Positions 18,717 through 27,638 of a stretch of DNA of 64,000 nucleotides are shown here, in pieces (the stretch's first letter is position 1; every line of letters starts with the position of its first letter). The stretch spans positions 23,689-87,688 of the forward strand of contig CAYUVA010000012.1 of assembly GCA_964448115.1 (NCBI GenBank), read 5' to 3'. The DNA is from CAYUVA01 sp964448115 [NCBI: uncultured bacterium] (lineage in GTDB: Bacteria > CAYUVA01). The translations under genes and the position numbers were made by a program. The notes under the pieces were generated by a model, which worked only from the letters and a program-made list of their open reading frames with translations, was not told the origin of the DNA and ran no database searches.

Positions 18717-19640
18717 ATGCAAGCCCGACATAGCACCATTTGGACCATCCTGTTGGTCGGCATCGCTGCCTTGGCTTTAGCCGGGGCAGATCATAATCAG
18801 TCCCTGGCATCCCTTATGTCCGATCCCAAGGAGAAGCCCTTTATCAAGCAAGGATGGTTTTATGATCTGAACCTGGCGCTTCAGGCTGCCAAGACGAGCC
18901 GAAAGCCAATCCTGATCCAGTTCTACACCACCTGGTGCGGGTGGTGCAAGAAGCTGGAGAATACTACTTTCTCTGATGGCAATGTAACCGTGTATCTCAA
19001 AGAAAACTTCATAACAGTCAAGCTGAACGCCGAGAAGGTCGATCGGATCGCTAAATCATACCAGGTGCGCTCCTTTCCCAGCTTCGTGCTTCTCGATGCC
19101 AAAGGTGAGGAGATAGACCGCTTCAACGGATATAGAGATGGTAGAAAATTTAAGGCACTGCTCGAAGCCTTGCTTTTCAGCCCGCACACTTTCGGCGCTC
19201 TGCGGTCAAGGATGAGAGACGGAACCGCCAATGATGAGGATCTGCTCAACCTTGCCAGGGGATATGCAGCCAGGAACATGCTCCTTAAGGCAGGCGAGGC
19301 ATACCAGTTAATAATCGACCGCGACTTCTACAGTAAGGGACACTTCACTGATCGAGCGCTATATGAGCTTGGCATACTGATGATGAAGCAAAGGAAATAC
19401 CCGGATGCCCTAGATTTGTTCAAGCGAGTGTACGAGAAATTCGCTAATAGCGACCTGCAAGGGCGATCTATGCTCATGATTGGACAGGTCTATGAGCTTT
19501 CCGAAAAACCATCCATTGCCATGGGCTGGTACAAGCGATTCATCGACCATTATCCCAATGCGAAGGAGGTTGGCTGGGCGCAGAAAAAGTTAGAAAAGCT
19601 AAGAAAGGAAATCGCAGTAAAAGAAAACGATCAGCCATGA
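18717..19640 (+). CDS. Exported thioredoxin-fold protein with TPR repeats
   Basis: The 307-residue protein begins with a probable signal peptide (basic MQARH, then a hydrophobic stretch to about 24, cleavage near AGA). Residues of about 45-160 form a thioredoxin domain with active site W73-C-G-W-C77 and a cis-Pro (RSFPSFVLL). From about 175 there are three TPR-like helical pairs (YQLIIDRDFY, MMKQRKYPDALDLFKRVYEK, GWYKRFIDHYP). It probably reduces or isomerises disulphides in the envelope. It lies 12 bases after the Fe-S gene and overlaps the next radical-SAM gene by four bases. Confidence 0.82.
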   Translation: MQARHSTIWTILLVGIAALALAGADHNQSLASLMSDPKEKPFIKQGWFYDLNLALQAAKTSRKPILIQFYTTWCGWCKKLENTTFSDGNVTVYLKENFITVKLNAEKVDRIAKSYQVRSFPSFVLLDAKGEEIDRFNGYRDGRKFKALLEALLFSPHTFGALRSRMRDGTANDEDLLNLARGYAARNMLLKAGEAYQLIIDRDFYSKGHFTDRALYELGILMMKQRKYPDALDLFKRVYEKFANSDLQGRSMLMIGQVYELSEKPSIAMGWYKRFIDHYPNAKEVGWAQKKLEKLRKEIAVKENDQP

Positions 19641-20659
19641 ACAGATATATCATCTACCCGGCATTCATCCCCCATCTCGGCTGCCCCTTTGAGTGTGTTT
19701 ACTGCAATCAGCGGCTGGTCAGCGGACAGGTAAACCTTAAGCCACCGCAAATAAGGCAGGGGCTGAACGAATGGCTAGTATCAATCAAGAGAAAACCGAG
19801 CGCTGATGGGATGACAAGGGTGGTCGCATTCTACGGGGGAAGCTTCACCGGCTTGAGCCTTGAAGAACAGCAGTATTTTCTTACGCCAGCTACCGAAGCT
19901 AAGCGACGAGGCGATATCGATTCCATCAGGCTCTCTACCCGTCCCGACTTGATCGATGCCGAAAAGCTGGCTTTCTTAAAAAAGATGCTGGTTGATACTG
20001 TGGAGCTTGGCGCTCAATCTATGGATGATGATGTACTCAAGCAAAGCAAGCGGGGACACAGGGCAATAGATGTCAAACAAGCGGTGGATGCATTGCGTGC
20101 ACATAATCTCAAGGTTGGCTTGCAGATAATGCCTGGGCTCCCCGGCCATACAGACCGGAGCATCGACTTTACCATCAGCGAGAGCATCGCGCTCAAGCCC
20201 GATATGGTGCGCATCTATCCAACCGTAGTGCTCAAGGGGACAGCATTGGAGGCGATGTTTCGCAAGGGAGCATACAAGCCGCTTGCGATCGATGATGTCG
20301 TTTCAATGGGAGTAGGGTGGCTTAAACGCTTTACTGATGCTGGTATTCCAGTCATTCGACTCGGATTGCATCCCGATCCATACCTGGTTAGCTCGAATGC
20401 GGTTGTGGCTGGTCCCTTTCATCCCGCGCTTCACTACCTGATAAGGTGTCGCATGGCAAGAGAAAAGCTTGCTTCCCTATTGCGTAATTCGCAGCCGTCC
20501 AGGAATGCAGTGGTGGTTATCAAGGTTCCAGCAGCCAGGCTGAGCGAGTATCTGGGCAATAGACGGGAGAATATACAATTTCTTGCAGAGATGTTTGATA
20601 TCGGAGAGCTTGAGATAATACCTGATGCAACGATTAGCGTGCCGGTGATCGCTAATTAA
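19637..20659 (+). CDS. Elp3-like radical SAM protein
   Basis: The 340-residue protein has the radical-SAM motif C16-PFE-C20-VY-C23-NQ at its very N-terminus, followed by FYGGSFTG, TRPDLID, ELGAQSMDD and MPGLPG, all typical of the Elp3 subfamily. Full Elp3 proteins end in a GNAT acetyltransferase domain, which is absent here, so it is the short bacterial form. True Elp3 modifies wobble uridines in tRNA; the role of the short form is unclear. It overlaps the thioredoxin gene by four bases and is followed by a 129-base gap filled with 8-base repeats. Confidence 0.8.
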   Translation: MNRYIIYPAFIPHLGCPFECVYCNQRLVSGQVNLKPPQIRQGLNEWLVSIKRKPSADGMTRVVAFYGGSFTGLSLEEQQYFLTPATEAKRRGDIDSIRLSTRPDLIDAEKLAFLKKMLVDTVELGAQSMDDDVLKQSKRGHRAIDVKQAVDALRAHNLKVGLQIMPGLPGHTDRSIDFTISESIALKPDMVRIYPTVVLKGTALEAMFRKGAYKPLAIDDVVSMGVGWLKRFTDAGIPVIRLGLHPDPYLVSSNAVVAGPFHPALHYLIRCRMAREKLASLLRNSQPSRNAVVVIKVPAARLSEYLGNRRENIQFLAEMFDIGELEIIPDATISVPVIAN

Positions 20660-20669
20660 TTGATATCTC

Positions 20670-20783
20670 ACGCAAAGACACAAAGAACTCAAGGAGGATA
20701 GAAAAACGAGGTACAAGGAACAAGAAACCAAGTGCGAAGAAAGGAATCCCACGCAAAGACGCAAAGAGGAAAAGGACGCAAAG
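20670..20783 (+). repeat. Degenerate 8-base tandem repeat, ACGCAAAG type
   Basis: Units ACGCAAAG, ACACAAAG and AACTCAAG stand in a row at 20670-20693. A second set has ACGCAAAG at 20751-20758 and 20759-20766, a diverged spacer, and ACGCAAAG at 20776-20783. I recall the word CACGCAAAGACGCAAAG from intergenic repeats of many environmental genomes, where it yields false peptides like HAKTQR. The last unit directly supplies the AAGAGG ribosome site of the glycosyltransferase gene that starts at 20789. One further isolated unit lies at 42916-42923. Confidence 0.75.
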
Positions 20784-20788
20784 AGGAT

Positions 20789-21973
20789 ATGAAAAAGAGG
20801 ATCCTGATCATTAGCTCCACGGCGCCCTATCCGCTGGACAACGGCGGAGCACAGAGGCTTTATCACATACCTCGCCTGCTGTCCGATGACTACGAATTCC
20901 ACCTGATAACCTTCAGCAAGCAGGGAGTGGAAGCCTCTATGATCGCCGATGCTGCGCCATTCTATGCAAGCGTTAAAACTGTACCTCTCGGCAGGTATCC
21001 CGCTCGCTTGAATGCAGTGCGCATTACACCACGAATGGTGCTGCACCACAAGAGCAGCGAGATGGGGCAGGTGATATCATCCGCCATCGACCAATATAGT
21101 TTCGACCTGGTGCAGATCGACTACACGCAGATGGGGCAGTATGCCAGGCTGCTACCCAATTCGCTCCCTCGTGTCCTGGTCGTGCATGACATCGCCCACA
21201 TAGTCTATAAACAATTATTTTTAATAAAGCCGATTTCATTAAATAAGCTGGTTTCATTGAGCGAGTATGCAAAGATACTATTCTACGAGAGGCGAGTTTT
21301 CCATAATTTCAGGCAACTGGTCGCCCTGAGCGATCCTGATGGCAAATACCTGCACAAGATTTGCTCTAATAAGCAATCCATATCAGTGATCCCACAAGGC
21401 TTCGATGAGCACCAGCTCAAGGGAATAATCGGCGAACATAGCGACAAGCCGCAGCTTCTCATAGTCGCCAACCTGGGCACGCAGCCGAACATCATCGCAA
21501 TCAACGATTATCTTAAATATATCCATCCCCGCCTAAAAAAGCGCTTTCCTGGGCTGACTATATGGATTGTTGGCTCTGATCCCCACAATCTCTTTAATGG
21601 TAAGCGTATCAAGGGAGTAGAATTCACCGGCTATGATGATGATCTAAGTAAATTCTATGCCCGCAAGCCGATCTGCATACTGCCTTACCGCATCGGCTCT
21701 GGAATGCGAACAAAGGTGCTGGAGGCAATGGCTGCCGGGTTGCCCATAATAGCGACTCCACTGGCTGTATCCGGGATACCGCTGCTAGATGGCGAATCAG
21801 CGCTGATTGAATCATCCATTCCTCGCTTTGTCGATCGTTTAGGGCAGCTAATACCGGATGCTCAAGCCAGGTTGCGCCTGGGCGAATCAGCTAGGGAGCT
21901 TGCATTCAAGCATTTTACTTGGGGCAACGCTGCTCAACTGGTCGATTGTCTTTTTCAAAGTATCCTTGGCTAG
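20789..21973 (+). CDS. Family 4-type glycosyltransferase
   Basis: About 394 residues with a GT-B fold. The N-terminus is KKRILIISSTAPYPLDNGGA, typical of GT4 enzymes, and the donor-site region is LPYRIGSGMRTKVLEAMAAG followed by PIIATPLAVSG. The start at ATG 20789 has AAGAGG four bases ahead. A longer frame from 20732 would add a peptide coded by the ACGCAAAG repeat (HAKTQRGKGRKED) and is rejected. Its 3' end overlaps the 3' end of the convergent radical-SAM gene by 59 bases. It probably adds a sugar to a surface glycan. Confidence 0.83.
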   Translation: MKKRILIISSTAPYPLDNGGAQRLYHIPRLLSDDYEFHLITFSKQGVEASMIADAAPFYASVKTVPLGRYPARLNAVRITPRMVLHHKSSEMGQVISSAIDQYSFDLVQIDYTQMGQYARLLPNSLPRVLVVHDIAHIVYKQLFLIKPISLNKLVSLSEYAKILFYERRVFHNFRQLVALSDPDGKYLHKICSNKQSISVIPQGFDEHQLKGIIGEHSDKPQLLIVANLGTQPNIIAINDYLKYIHPRLKKRFPGLTIWIVGSDPHNLFNGKRIKGVEFTGYDDDLSKFYARKPICILPYRIGSGMRTKVLEAMAAGLPIIATPLAVSGIPLLDGESALIESSIPRFVDRLGQLIPDAQARLRLGESARELAFKHFTWGNAAQLVDCLFQSILG

Positions 21974-23453
21974 CAATTGAAGCTGCTTGCGGTTTGTTGC
22001 CGTTGCCTGAAAAGATGCTCTCCCAGGTGCTTCTCAAGGCATTACCAATCAGTATAATCCCACCGAGCACCATGTTTCGCGGGGTTATTGTTCCTTGTCT
22101 TATGTGTCTTAGTATCATGCCCGGCCGTAGGTAATATGAGTTCATTGCCTTGCGTTGCAGTAGCGCCAGTTCGTGGTGCGACATTCCCTCTGGGGCATAA
22201 GCCAGCTCTCCGCCGAATGCGGACCAGTCCGTCCAACTGGTAAACTTTTCCGGCTCTAAGGTGGCGATCCGTCCCCGCTCCTGCTCGTAGAAACGCGAAC
22301 CAGGCAAGGGCACAGCAACATTGAACTTGACGATGTCGCAGTCAAGCTCCTTGGCAAAGCGGATGGTATCCATACAGGTCTCGGTTGTCTCTCCAGGCAA
22401 GCCAAGCATCCATAGACCTAAAGTCAGTATCCCCGCCTTCTTGATGTATCCCATAATTCGTCTTGCTTGAGCCAGGGTAGTTTTCTTGTTAATCGAATCT
22501 AGGATATGTTGATTGCCGACCTCGAAGCCGATCATGATCAGATGGCACCCGGAGCGCTTCATTGCCATTACCAGCTCCTCGTTGAGCAGATCGACCCTGG
22601 TCTCGGTTACCCAGCGGATCTTTTTATGCAGCCCTCTTTTTACAAGCTCCTCACAGAATTTTAAGCCGTGCCGTATGCTGAACGGGAAGTTGGCGTCGTT
22701 GAAGCCGACGTAAGGCGCTTGGTAGCGCTCATGCATGTACTCGATTTCATCAACTATGGCGGCTATGCTCCTGAAGCGAGGCTTTTCATAGACCTGATCC
22801 TGCGAGCAGAAGGTGCACTTCCAGGGGCAGCCCCGCGAGCCGACAATGGGGATGATAAGGTCTCTCACCGACAGGAGGGGAATCCCCTGGCTATAATACT
22901 CGAAATCGAGCAGATCCCACGACGGATATGGCAAGGAGTCGAGGTCGATAATCGGCTGTCGAGGTTTAGTGAATTTCACCTCGCCATCCCGTTTGAAGGC
23001 TATGCCATCGACCTTTGAGAGATCCCCATCCTCTGCCAGGCAATGTATAAGCTGCAAGCTGGTCATCTCCCCCTCGCCGAACACGATCACATCTGCCAGA
23101 TCCTCACGCAGAATTGTATCTGGAAAAACATTGGCATGGATATTACCCCAGAAGACGAGCGTATCTGGACAAGTGCGCCTGATGCCAGAAACGATCTTGG
23201 AGACCATGGGGACGACCGGCGTAAGCACCGAAAAGCCTACCGCATCCGGTTTTTCCTTGCTAATGCGATCAACGATGCGCTGTACCGATTCCTTAGTGGC
23301 ATGCTGGTCGATTATCGATACTTCAATGCCATCGTTTCTCAGCACCGAAGCTATATAAGCCAGCCCTGATGGCAGGATAGGCAGAACGAAGCTGCGGATG
23401 CGATAGCTAGCCTGGATTAGCTCCGAGGCGGGATTTATGAGCAACACCTTCAT
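21915..23453 (-). CDS. B12-binding-type radical SAM protein
   Basis: About 512 residues. The N-terminal cobalamin-binding-like Rossmann domain (MKVLLINPASE, then LPSGLAYIASVLRNDGIEV and VIFGEGEMTSLQL-like segments) is followed by a radical-SAM core with GCPWKCTFC at about 209-217. The architecture matches the Mg-protoporphyrin cyclase/hopanoid methylase superfamily. ATG 23453 is preferred; a TTG at 23480 would add nine unconvincing residues. It is the last gene of a six-gene minus-strand operon starting at wecB. Its last 59 bases run into the convergent glycosyltransferase gene. Confidence 0.82.
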   Translation of the reverse strand: MKVLLINPASELIQASYRIRSFVLPILPSGLAYIASVLRNDGIEVSIIDQHATKESVQRIVDRISKEKPDAVGFSVLTPVVPMVSKIVSGIRRTCPDTLVFWGNIHANVFPDTILREDLADVIVFGEGEMTSLQLIHCLAEDGDLSKVDGIAFKRDGEVKFTKPRQPIIDLDSLPYPSWDLLDFEYYSQGIPLLSVRDLIIPIVGSRGCPWKCTFCSQDQVYEKPRFRSIAAIVDEIEYMHERYQAPYVGFNDANFPFSIRHGLKFCEELVKRGLHKKIRWVTETRVDLLNEELVMAMKRSGCHLIMIGFEVGNQHILDSINKKTTLAQARRIMGYIKKAGILTLGLWMLGLPGETTETCMDTIRFAKELDCDIVKFNVAVPLPGSRFYEQERGRIATLEPEKFTSWTDWSAFGGELAYAPEGMSHHELALLQRKAMNSYYLRPGMILRHIRQGTITPRNMVLGGIILIGNALRSTWESIFSGNGNKPQAASIASQGYFEKDNRPVEQRCPK

Positions 23454-23518
23454 TCTATTAGTATCTAGTATATCTAACAATGAGTTGTCAATCTAGGGGA
23501 GGCTTCCATAGAATTCAC

Positions 23519-25201
23519 CTACCCAAGATATCCTAAGTCCTTTAGCTTGCGTTTCATCTCCTCGACCTCATCCGAGGAGATTGCTGGTTGGCTGTCCGAG
23601 CCTTGCTCCTCCTCGATGTACTCGGCTGGCTTGGCTTTGATCCGCTCTTTATCGATCAGCTTTTTAAGCAGCCTGCCATCCATGTATGATGGAATCGGCT
23701 CATCGAGCAGGTACAGGACAGTAGGAGCTATATCTATTATGCCCGCGCCCTCTATTGTATCCTGTTTGCTCAAACTAGGACCCGCTGCGATCAGTACGCC
23801 GTCCATGGTATGGTTGCCATACATGCCTTGAATGGGGATAAAGACTCGGTTGGAGGTGAAGCCGGTCAGGTTGGCTGCGAAATAGCCATCCTTCTGGGAG
23901 AGGAAAGTAATATCAGGGCAGTTTGCCTGGTGCGCTCCGCTATATATCTCACTCGTGTAAATGTCGGCCTCTATCCTTTTGCCAGTCGCCGGGTCGGTGA
24001 GCGAGCGTAGCTTTCCTATTATCTCATCGCGCAGGCTGATATATTCCGATTGCTCCACGCAGCCGGACGGCTCCCGCCCCTTGAGGTTGATGATCAATTG
24101 CCCCATGCCGGTCTTGGCATAAGCCAAAGTGCGCGTGAAATCGACATCAGCCATGGTCAGAAGGAAGCTCTTTTTTCCCATGCGGAAGGTGGTAAGCTCA
24201 TCATAAGGCGCTTGAGCTTTGAGCTTTACTCCCAGGCGCTTTAACAGCCTTAGCGCTCCGTAAAATAGCCTTTCCCAGGTTATACCCCGATTCCACAGCG
24301 CCACCTTGAGCAAAGTACGAAGATCCCTCTTGAAATGAAGATACCCCTGCTGGTAGAGCCAGTAGTTCAGGTCTATAAGGTGGTGTATGCCTCCAAAGCC
24401 ATGATCCGAGATGACCAGGTAATCAACATCACTGCCGGCAAGTTGCATCAGTTCCCCTAGTCGCTCATCGAGGAGCGAATAGTAATCCTCAATGGCGCTT
24501 ACATGACGGGCAGCAAGGTCTGGATCGTGCGCGGGATGCGAGGTATCGATCAGTTGCCACAGCTCGTGCTGGATGCGATCCGTTCCCCAGACATGAAGAA
24601 CGGTCAAATGGGGATCGAGCTTCTCGTACAGGTACTTTGCCACTGCGACCTTGTATTCCAGCATGTCCCTGCAATCACGGATCAGCGCGGCAATATCATC
24701 GTCAGATAGGCTAGTCCCGGTTATGCGAGTTTTCATGTATAGATAATAGGGTCCGAATCGCTGCTCTATCTCAAGCCTCACTTTCGGTGGATATATAAAA
24801 TCTTGCGCCTTGTTTGGGGTGAGGAAGCCAGCGACCAGTACGCCGTTGACCGGCTCCGGCGGATAGGTGGTAGGGACATTGAGTATAAGCACCCGCTTTC
24901 CGGCATCGCTCAGCCTGCGCCACAGGGTTTTGCAGCCTAAGTATGTGCGGTTGATGGGGGTTTCCTCATAGGTGCCGGGCACCTTTACCAGGAACTCGTA
25001 GATGCCGTGCTTGCCAGGATTGCAACCAGTGGCAAAGGTTGACCAGGCAGGAACGGTTATCGGCGGCACAGTGGAGCGAAGGATACCCCGTGTGCCTTGC
25101 TGCATCATGCGCATCAAATTCGGCAATAAGCCCTTGTCCATCATCGGCTTCAGCACCTTGAATGTAGCACCATCGAGGCAATAGATGAATACCTTACCCA
25201 T
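23519..25201 (-). CDS. Type I phosphodiesterase / nucleotide pyrophosphatase family protein
   Basis: About 560 residues of the alkaline-phosphatase superfamily. Metal-site residues are seen in FIYCLDGATF (Asp), the nucleophile Thr in PPITVPAWST, and ISDHGFGG. There is no signal peptide, so it appears cytoplasmic. It ends with MKRKLKDLGYLG; a similar LLKSLGYIQG ending occurs in the lipoprotein homologue at 43.6-44.9 kb. The true start is ATG 25201, eight bases inside the upstream gene, rather than an upstream frame extension. Such proteins hydrolyse phosphodiesters or transfer phospho-groups to glycans; the substrate is unknown. Confidence 0.82.
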   Translation of the reverse strand: MGKVFIYCLDGATFKVLKPMMDKGLLPNLMRMMQQGTRGILRSTVPPITVPAWSTFATGCNPGKHGIYEFLVKVPGTYEETPINRTYLGCKTLWRRLSDAGKRVLILNVPTTYPPEPVNGVLVAGFLTPNKAQDFIYPPKVRLEIEQRFGPYYLYMKTRITGTSLSDDDIAALIRDCRDMLEYKVAVAKYLYEKLDPHLTVLHVWGTDRIQHELWQLIDTSHPAHDPDLAARHVSAIEDYYSLLDERLGELMQLAGSDVDYLVISDHGFGGIHHLIDLNYWLYQQGYLHFKRDLRTLLKVALWNRGITWERLFYGALRLLKRLGVKLKAQAPYDELTTFRMGKKSFLLTMADVDFTRTLAYAKTGMGQLIINLKGREPSGCVEQSEYISLRDEIIGKLRSLTDPATGKRIEADIYTSEIYSGAHQANCPDITFLSQKDGYFAANLTGFTSNRVFIPIQGMYGNHTMDGVLIAAGPSLSKQDTIEGAGIIDIAPTVLYLLDEPIPSYMDGRLLKKLIDKERIKAKPAEYIEEEQGSDSQPAISSDEVEEMKRKLKDLGYLG

Positions 25202-27635
25202 CGGACTTGCTCCCCGTAACCTGCTCGATTGAGACCAGCTCGCCATCCTTGACTATGTAGATTCCCTTTTTCAGCTTGGTTTTTTTCTGTCGAGTCAACA
25301 CCTCGCCTGGCTCTTTAACGATGGTTACACCATTGGGTACTACCACTCCAGGATTGATGAAGACCCCGCCGCCGACGGTAGCACCATGCCCCAAGCAGGG
25401 TCCTAAAAACATGCGCCCGCTATCGATCACCCGGTCCTTGTGCATCACTTTTATCGTTTTTTGGAGCTTGCGATCCAGCAGCATATCAAACAGGATAGCC
25501 TGCGAGGTCTGCACCGCACCTTTACCGATAAGAGCACATTGGAATCCTGGGCTTGATACCAGACTGGAGGGATAAAGCACGCTGAAGTTTACCTTGGTGT
25601 GAAAGGCGACCACGCAATTATCGCCAATGACCGAGAAGCTGACATCACAGTTGCTATCGATCTTGACATTGTCGCCGATAAAGCTCCCCCTGATAACCGA
25701 GTGCGCACCAATCTCGACATTATCTCCTAAAACACAAGCCTCTACCGATGCAGTAGGATGAATACGACATCCCCTTCCTCGATAATTATAGCGACCCATG
25801 ACGCGCCAGGGATTGAAGCTAAACCCTCTGAACACTGCCAACAGCCCCTTTATTACTGTACGAGGTGTGATTCGCCAGTGGAAGCCCTGCATTGCAAGGT
25901 GATTGGCATCAGTTATATGCATCCAGTGCTCTATATGCAGTATCCCCTCTGGGGTTATGGGAATGGAGAAATCAGCATCCGGGGCGAGCAGCTTAAGGTT
26001 CGGTGGGGTAAATACCTTCTCTTGGAGCTTGATAATAAGCGGCTTTATTGCAGACTCGCAGTCTGGCACTATATAGAAAACATCGTACAAGTAAGCCCCA
26101 TTTCCATCGGCATCCTCGATATATTCGAGATCCTGCAAGGCTGTATAGTGCTCGGTGAATGCGCTTGGTCTCACTCCAAGGCGCAGGCTTTCTGAGCTGC
26201 CGTAGGTGTCGCGTAAAAAAAGGCGCAGCAACTGCTCGGTTATGAATACATGGTCATAGATAAGTATGTATGGCTCATCGCCTCGGATATGCCCAACCGA
26301 GCTTGCAACATAAGATTTGATGCCCAGCCTGGAGAGCGTTTCCCGCTGGTAGTCAATAAGCTCCCTGTTTAGCACGCGGCACCTGGAGACCTCGTCTCCA
26401 AGAGGCTCGATGATTTTGTCAGACTTAAGAATATATGCCTTGAGCATCCTGGTTGCAGCCTTGTAGGATAAACCCTTCCAGTTTACCTTTCCTTTCATGA
26501 TGAATCGTAAGGCGGTCTCCATCTCCATCAGGCAGACCATTATCCCGCCCAGAAAGCCGAGCAATGTCCAGAACCTTAGCCTGATCCCAAGCAATAGATG
26601 CGGAAAATATAGATTCAATGCTTGGATGAAATATGCTGCGCCAGCCATAAACAGCACTGGAGGGCTGCATGAATCGTGTATCCCGGTTACCTCAGCCATG
26701 ATCACCGCAGCCGGCAAGGCGGTCAGAATGAGCAAGATAAACGAACCGATAAGCATCCCCACCGGCTTGGTTCGTCCCAGTTCCATCTTTCGGTATTCTA
26801 TCTTCTGCCACCCTCGCCAGAGATCCCTGATGTTTGTATATAGCTTCAATCCCATGAGGCTTGGTGCGAACAGGTAGGCAAATCGATAGCCACTTGCCTT
26901 TATCTTCTCGGCGAGGATAGTATCCTCCCAGAACTCCCCGCGGATGCGCTTATGCCCGCCGATTGCCTGGTAGGCACTGCGCCGAAACAGCATGAAGGGT
27001 CCGTTTGCCATTGCCTTGCGCGAATGGGGATCATTGAGCTGCTTGGGCGGAACCAGTACCCCTAAAGAAACGATGTATGCGTTCATCAGCCGGTCCCAGA
27101 AGCTGCGATAGATCGGCTGCGGCACGATGGTGAGCATATCGACTTGATTTGCTACCATGTAATTGACCGCTGAATCGAGCAGCCCCGCTTTGGGCATTGT
27201 ATCAGCATCGAGAAACAGGATATATTCCCCGCTGGAAGCCTCAAATCCTTTGTTTAGTGCATAATTTTTCCCAGCCCAGCCATGCGGCGTCTCTGTATTG
27301 GTAATAATCTTTATTTCATAACCGGTTGGACAACTATTGGCAAATTCAGAAGCGATCTGCGGGGTTTTATCAGTCGAGCGGTCATCCACAACAATAACCT
27401 GCAGGTTCGGATAATTATTAGCAACAACTCCGAGCAGGCACTTGCCAAGATCCTTCTCTTCATTATGGGCAGGGATGATAACCGATAGACCTGGTAAGGA
27501 TCGTTTGGCTTCATCTGTCAGTGCTTCCTTATCGAGAAATATAATATGCCTTTTTTTATATACCCAGGCGATGAAGATGCTTGCCTGGATCAGCAGGCAT
27601 GTAAGAATAAGTATTGTAAGGATCGCCTCCCCCAA
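25194..27635 (-). CDS. Fusion of GT2 glycosyltransferase and left-handed beta-helix domain
   Basis: The 813-residue protein has one N-terminal helix and then a GT2 domain (SVIIPAHNEE, VVDDRSTD, FLDADTMP with DxD, GEFWEDT) at about 45-290 and three to four membrane helices to about 400. An unrecognised region follows at about 400-630, then hexapeptide repeats of a left-handed beta-helix from about 640 (IHPTASVEACVLGDNVEIGA, SFIGDNVKIDSNC). Such helices occur in acyl- or nucleotidyltransferases. The start is TTG 27635; no ATG is available near the N-terminus. It follows the histidine-kinase stop by three bases. The two-enzyme fusion suggests sequential transfer and modification of one glycan. 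Confidence 0.75.
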   Translation of the reverse strand: MGEAILTILILTCLLIQASIFIAWVYKKRHIIFLDKEALTDEAKRSLPGLSVIIPAHNEEKDLGKCLLGVVANNYPNLQVIVVDDRSTDKTPQIASEFANSCPTGYEIKIITNTETPHGWAGKNYALNKGFEASSGEYILFLDADTMPKAGLLDSAVNYMVANQVDMLTIVPQPIYRSFWDRLMNAYIVSLGVLVPPKQLNDPHSRKAMANGPFMLFRRSAYQAIGGHKRIRGEFWEDTILAEKIKASGYRFAYLFAPSLMGLKLYTNIRDLWRGWQKIEYRKMELGRTKPVGMLIGSFILLILTALPAAVIMAEVTGIHDSCSPPVLFMAGAAYFIQALNLYFPHLLLGIRLRFWTLLGFLGGIMVCLMEMETALRFIMKGKVNWKGLSYKAATRMLKAYILKSDKIIEPLGDEVSRCRVLNRELIDYQRETLSRLGIKSYVASSVGHIRGDEPYILIYDHVFITEQLLRLFLRDTYGSSESLRLGVRPSAFTEHYTALQDLEYIEDADGNGAYLYDVFYIVPDCESAIKPLIIKLQEKVFTPPNLKLLAPDADFSIPITPEGILHIEHWMHITDANHLAMQGFHWRITPRTVIKGLLAVFRGFSFNPWRVMGRYNYRGRGCRIHPTASVEACVLGDNVEIGAHSVIRGSFIGDNVKIDSNCDVSFSVIGDNCVVAFHTKVNFSVLYPSSLVSSPGFQCALIGKGAVQTSQAILFDMLLDRKLQKTIKVMHKDRVIDSGRMFLGPCLGHGATVGGGVFINPGVVVPNGVTIVKEPGEVLTRQKKTKLKKGIYIVKDGELVSIEQVTGSKSDG

Positions 27636-27638
27636 GGC

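Noticed and set aside
20732-20788. Upstream extension of the GT4 gene
   Set aside because: The added residues are repeat-derived, and ATG 20789 has a good ribosome site and the conserved family N-terminus.
20477-21049. 190-codon minus-strand frame across the repeat region
   Set aside because: The peptide (SSLRLCV, SSLCLCVR) is the well-known false translation of the ACGCAAAG repeat.
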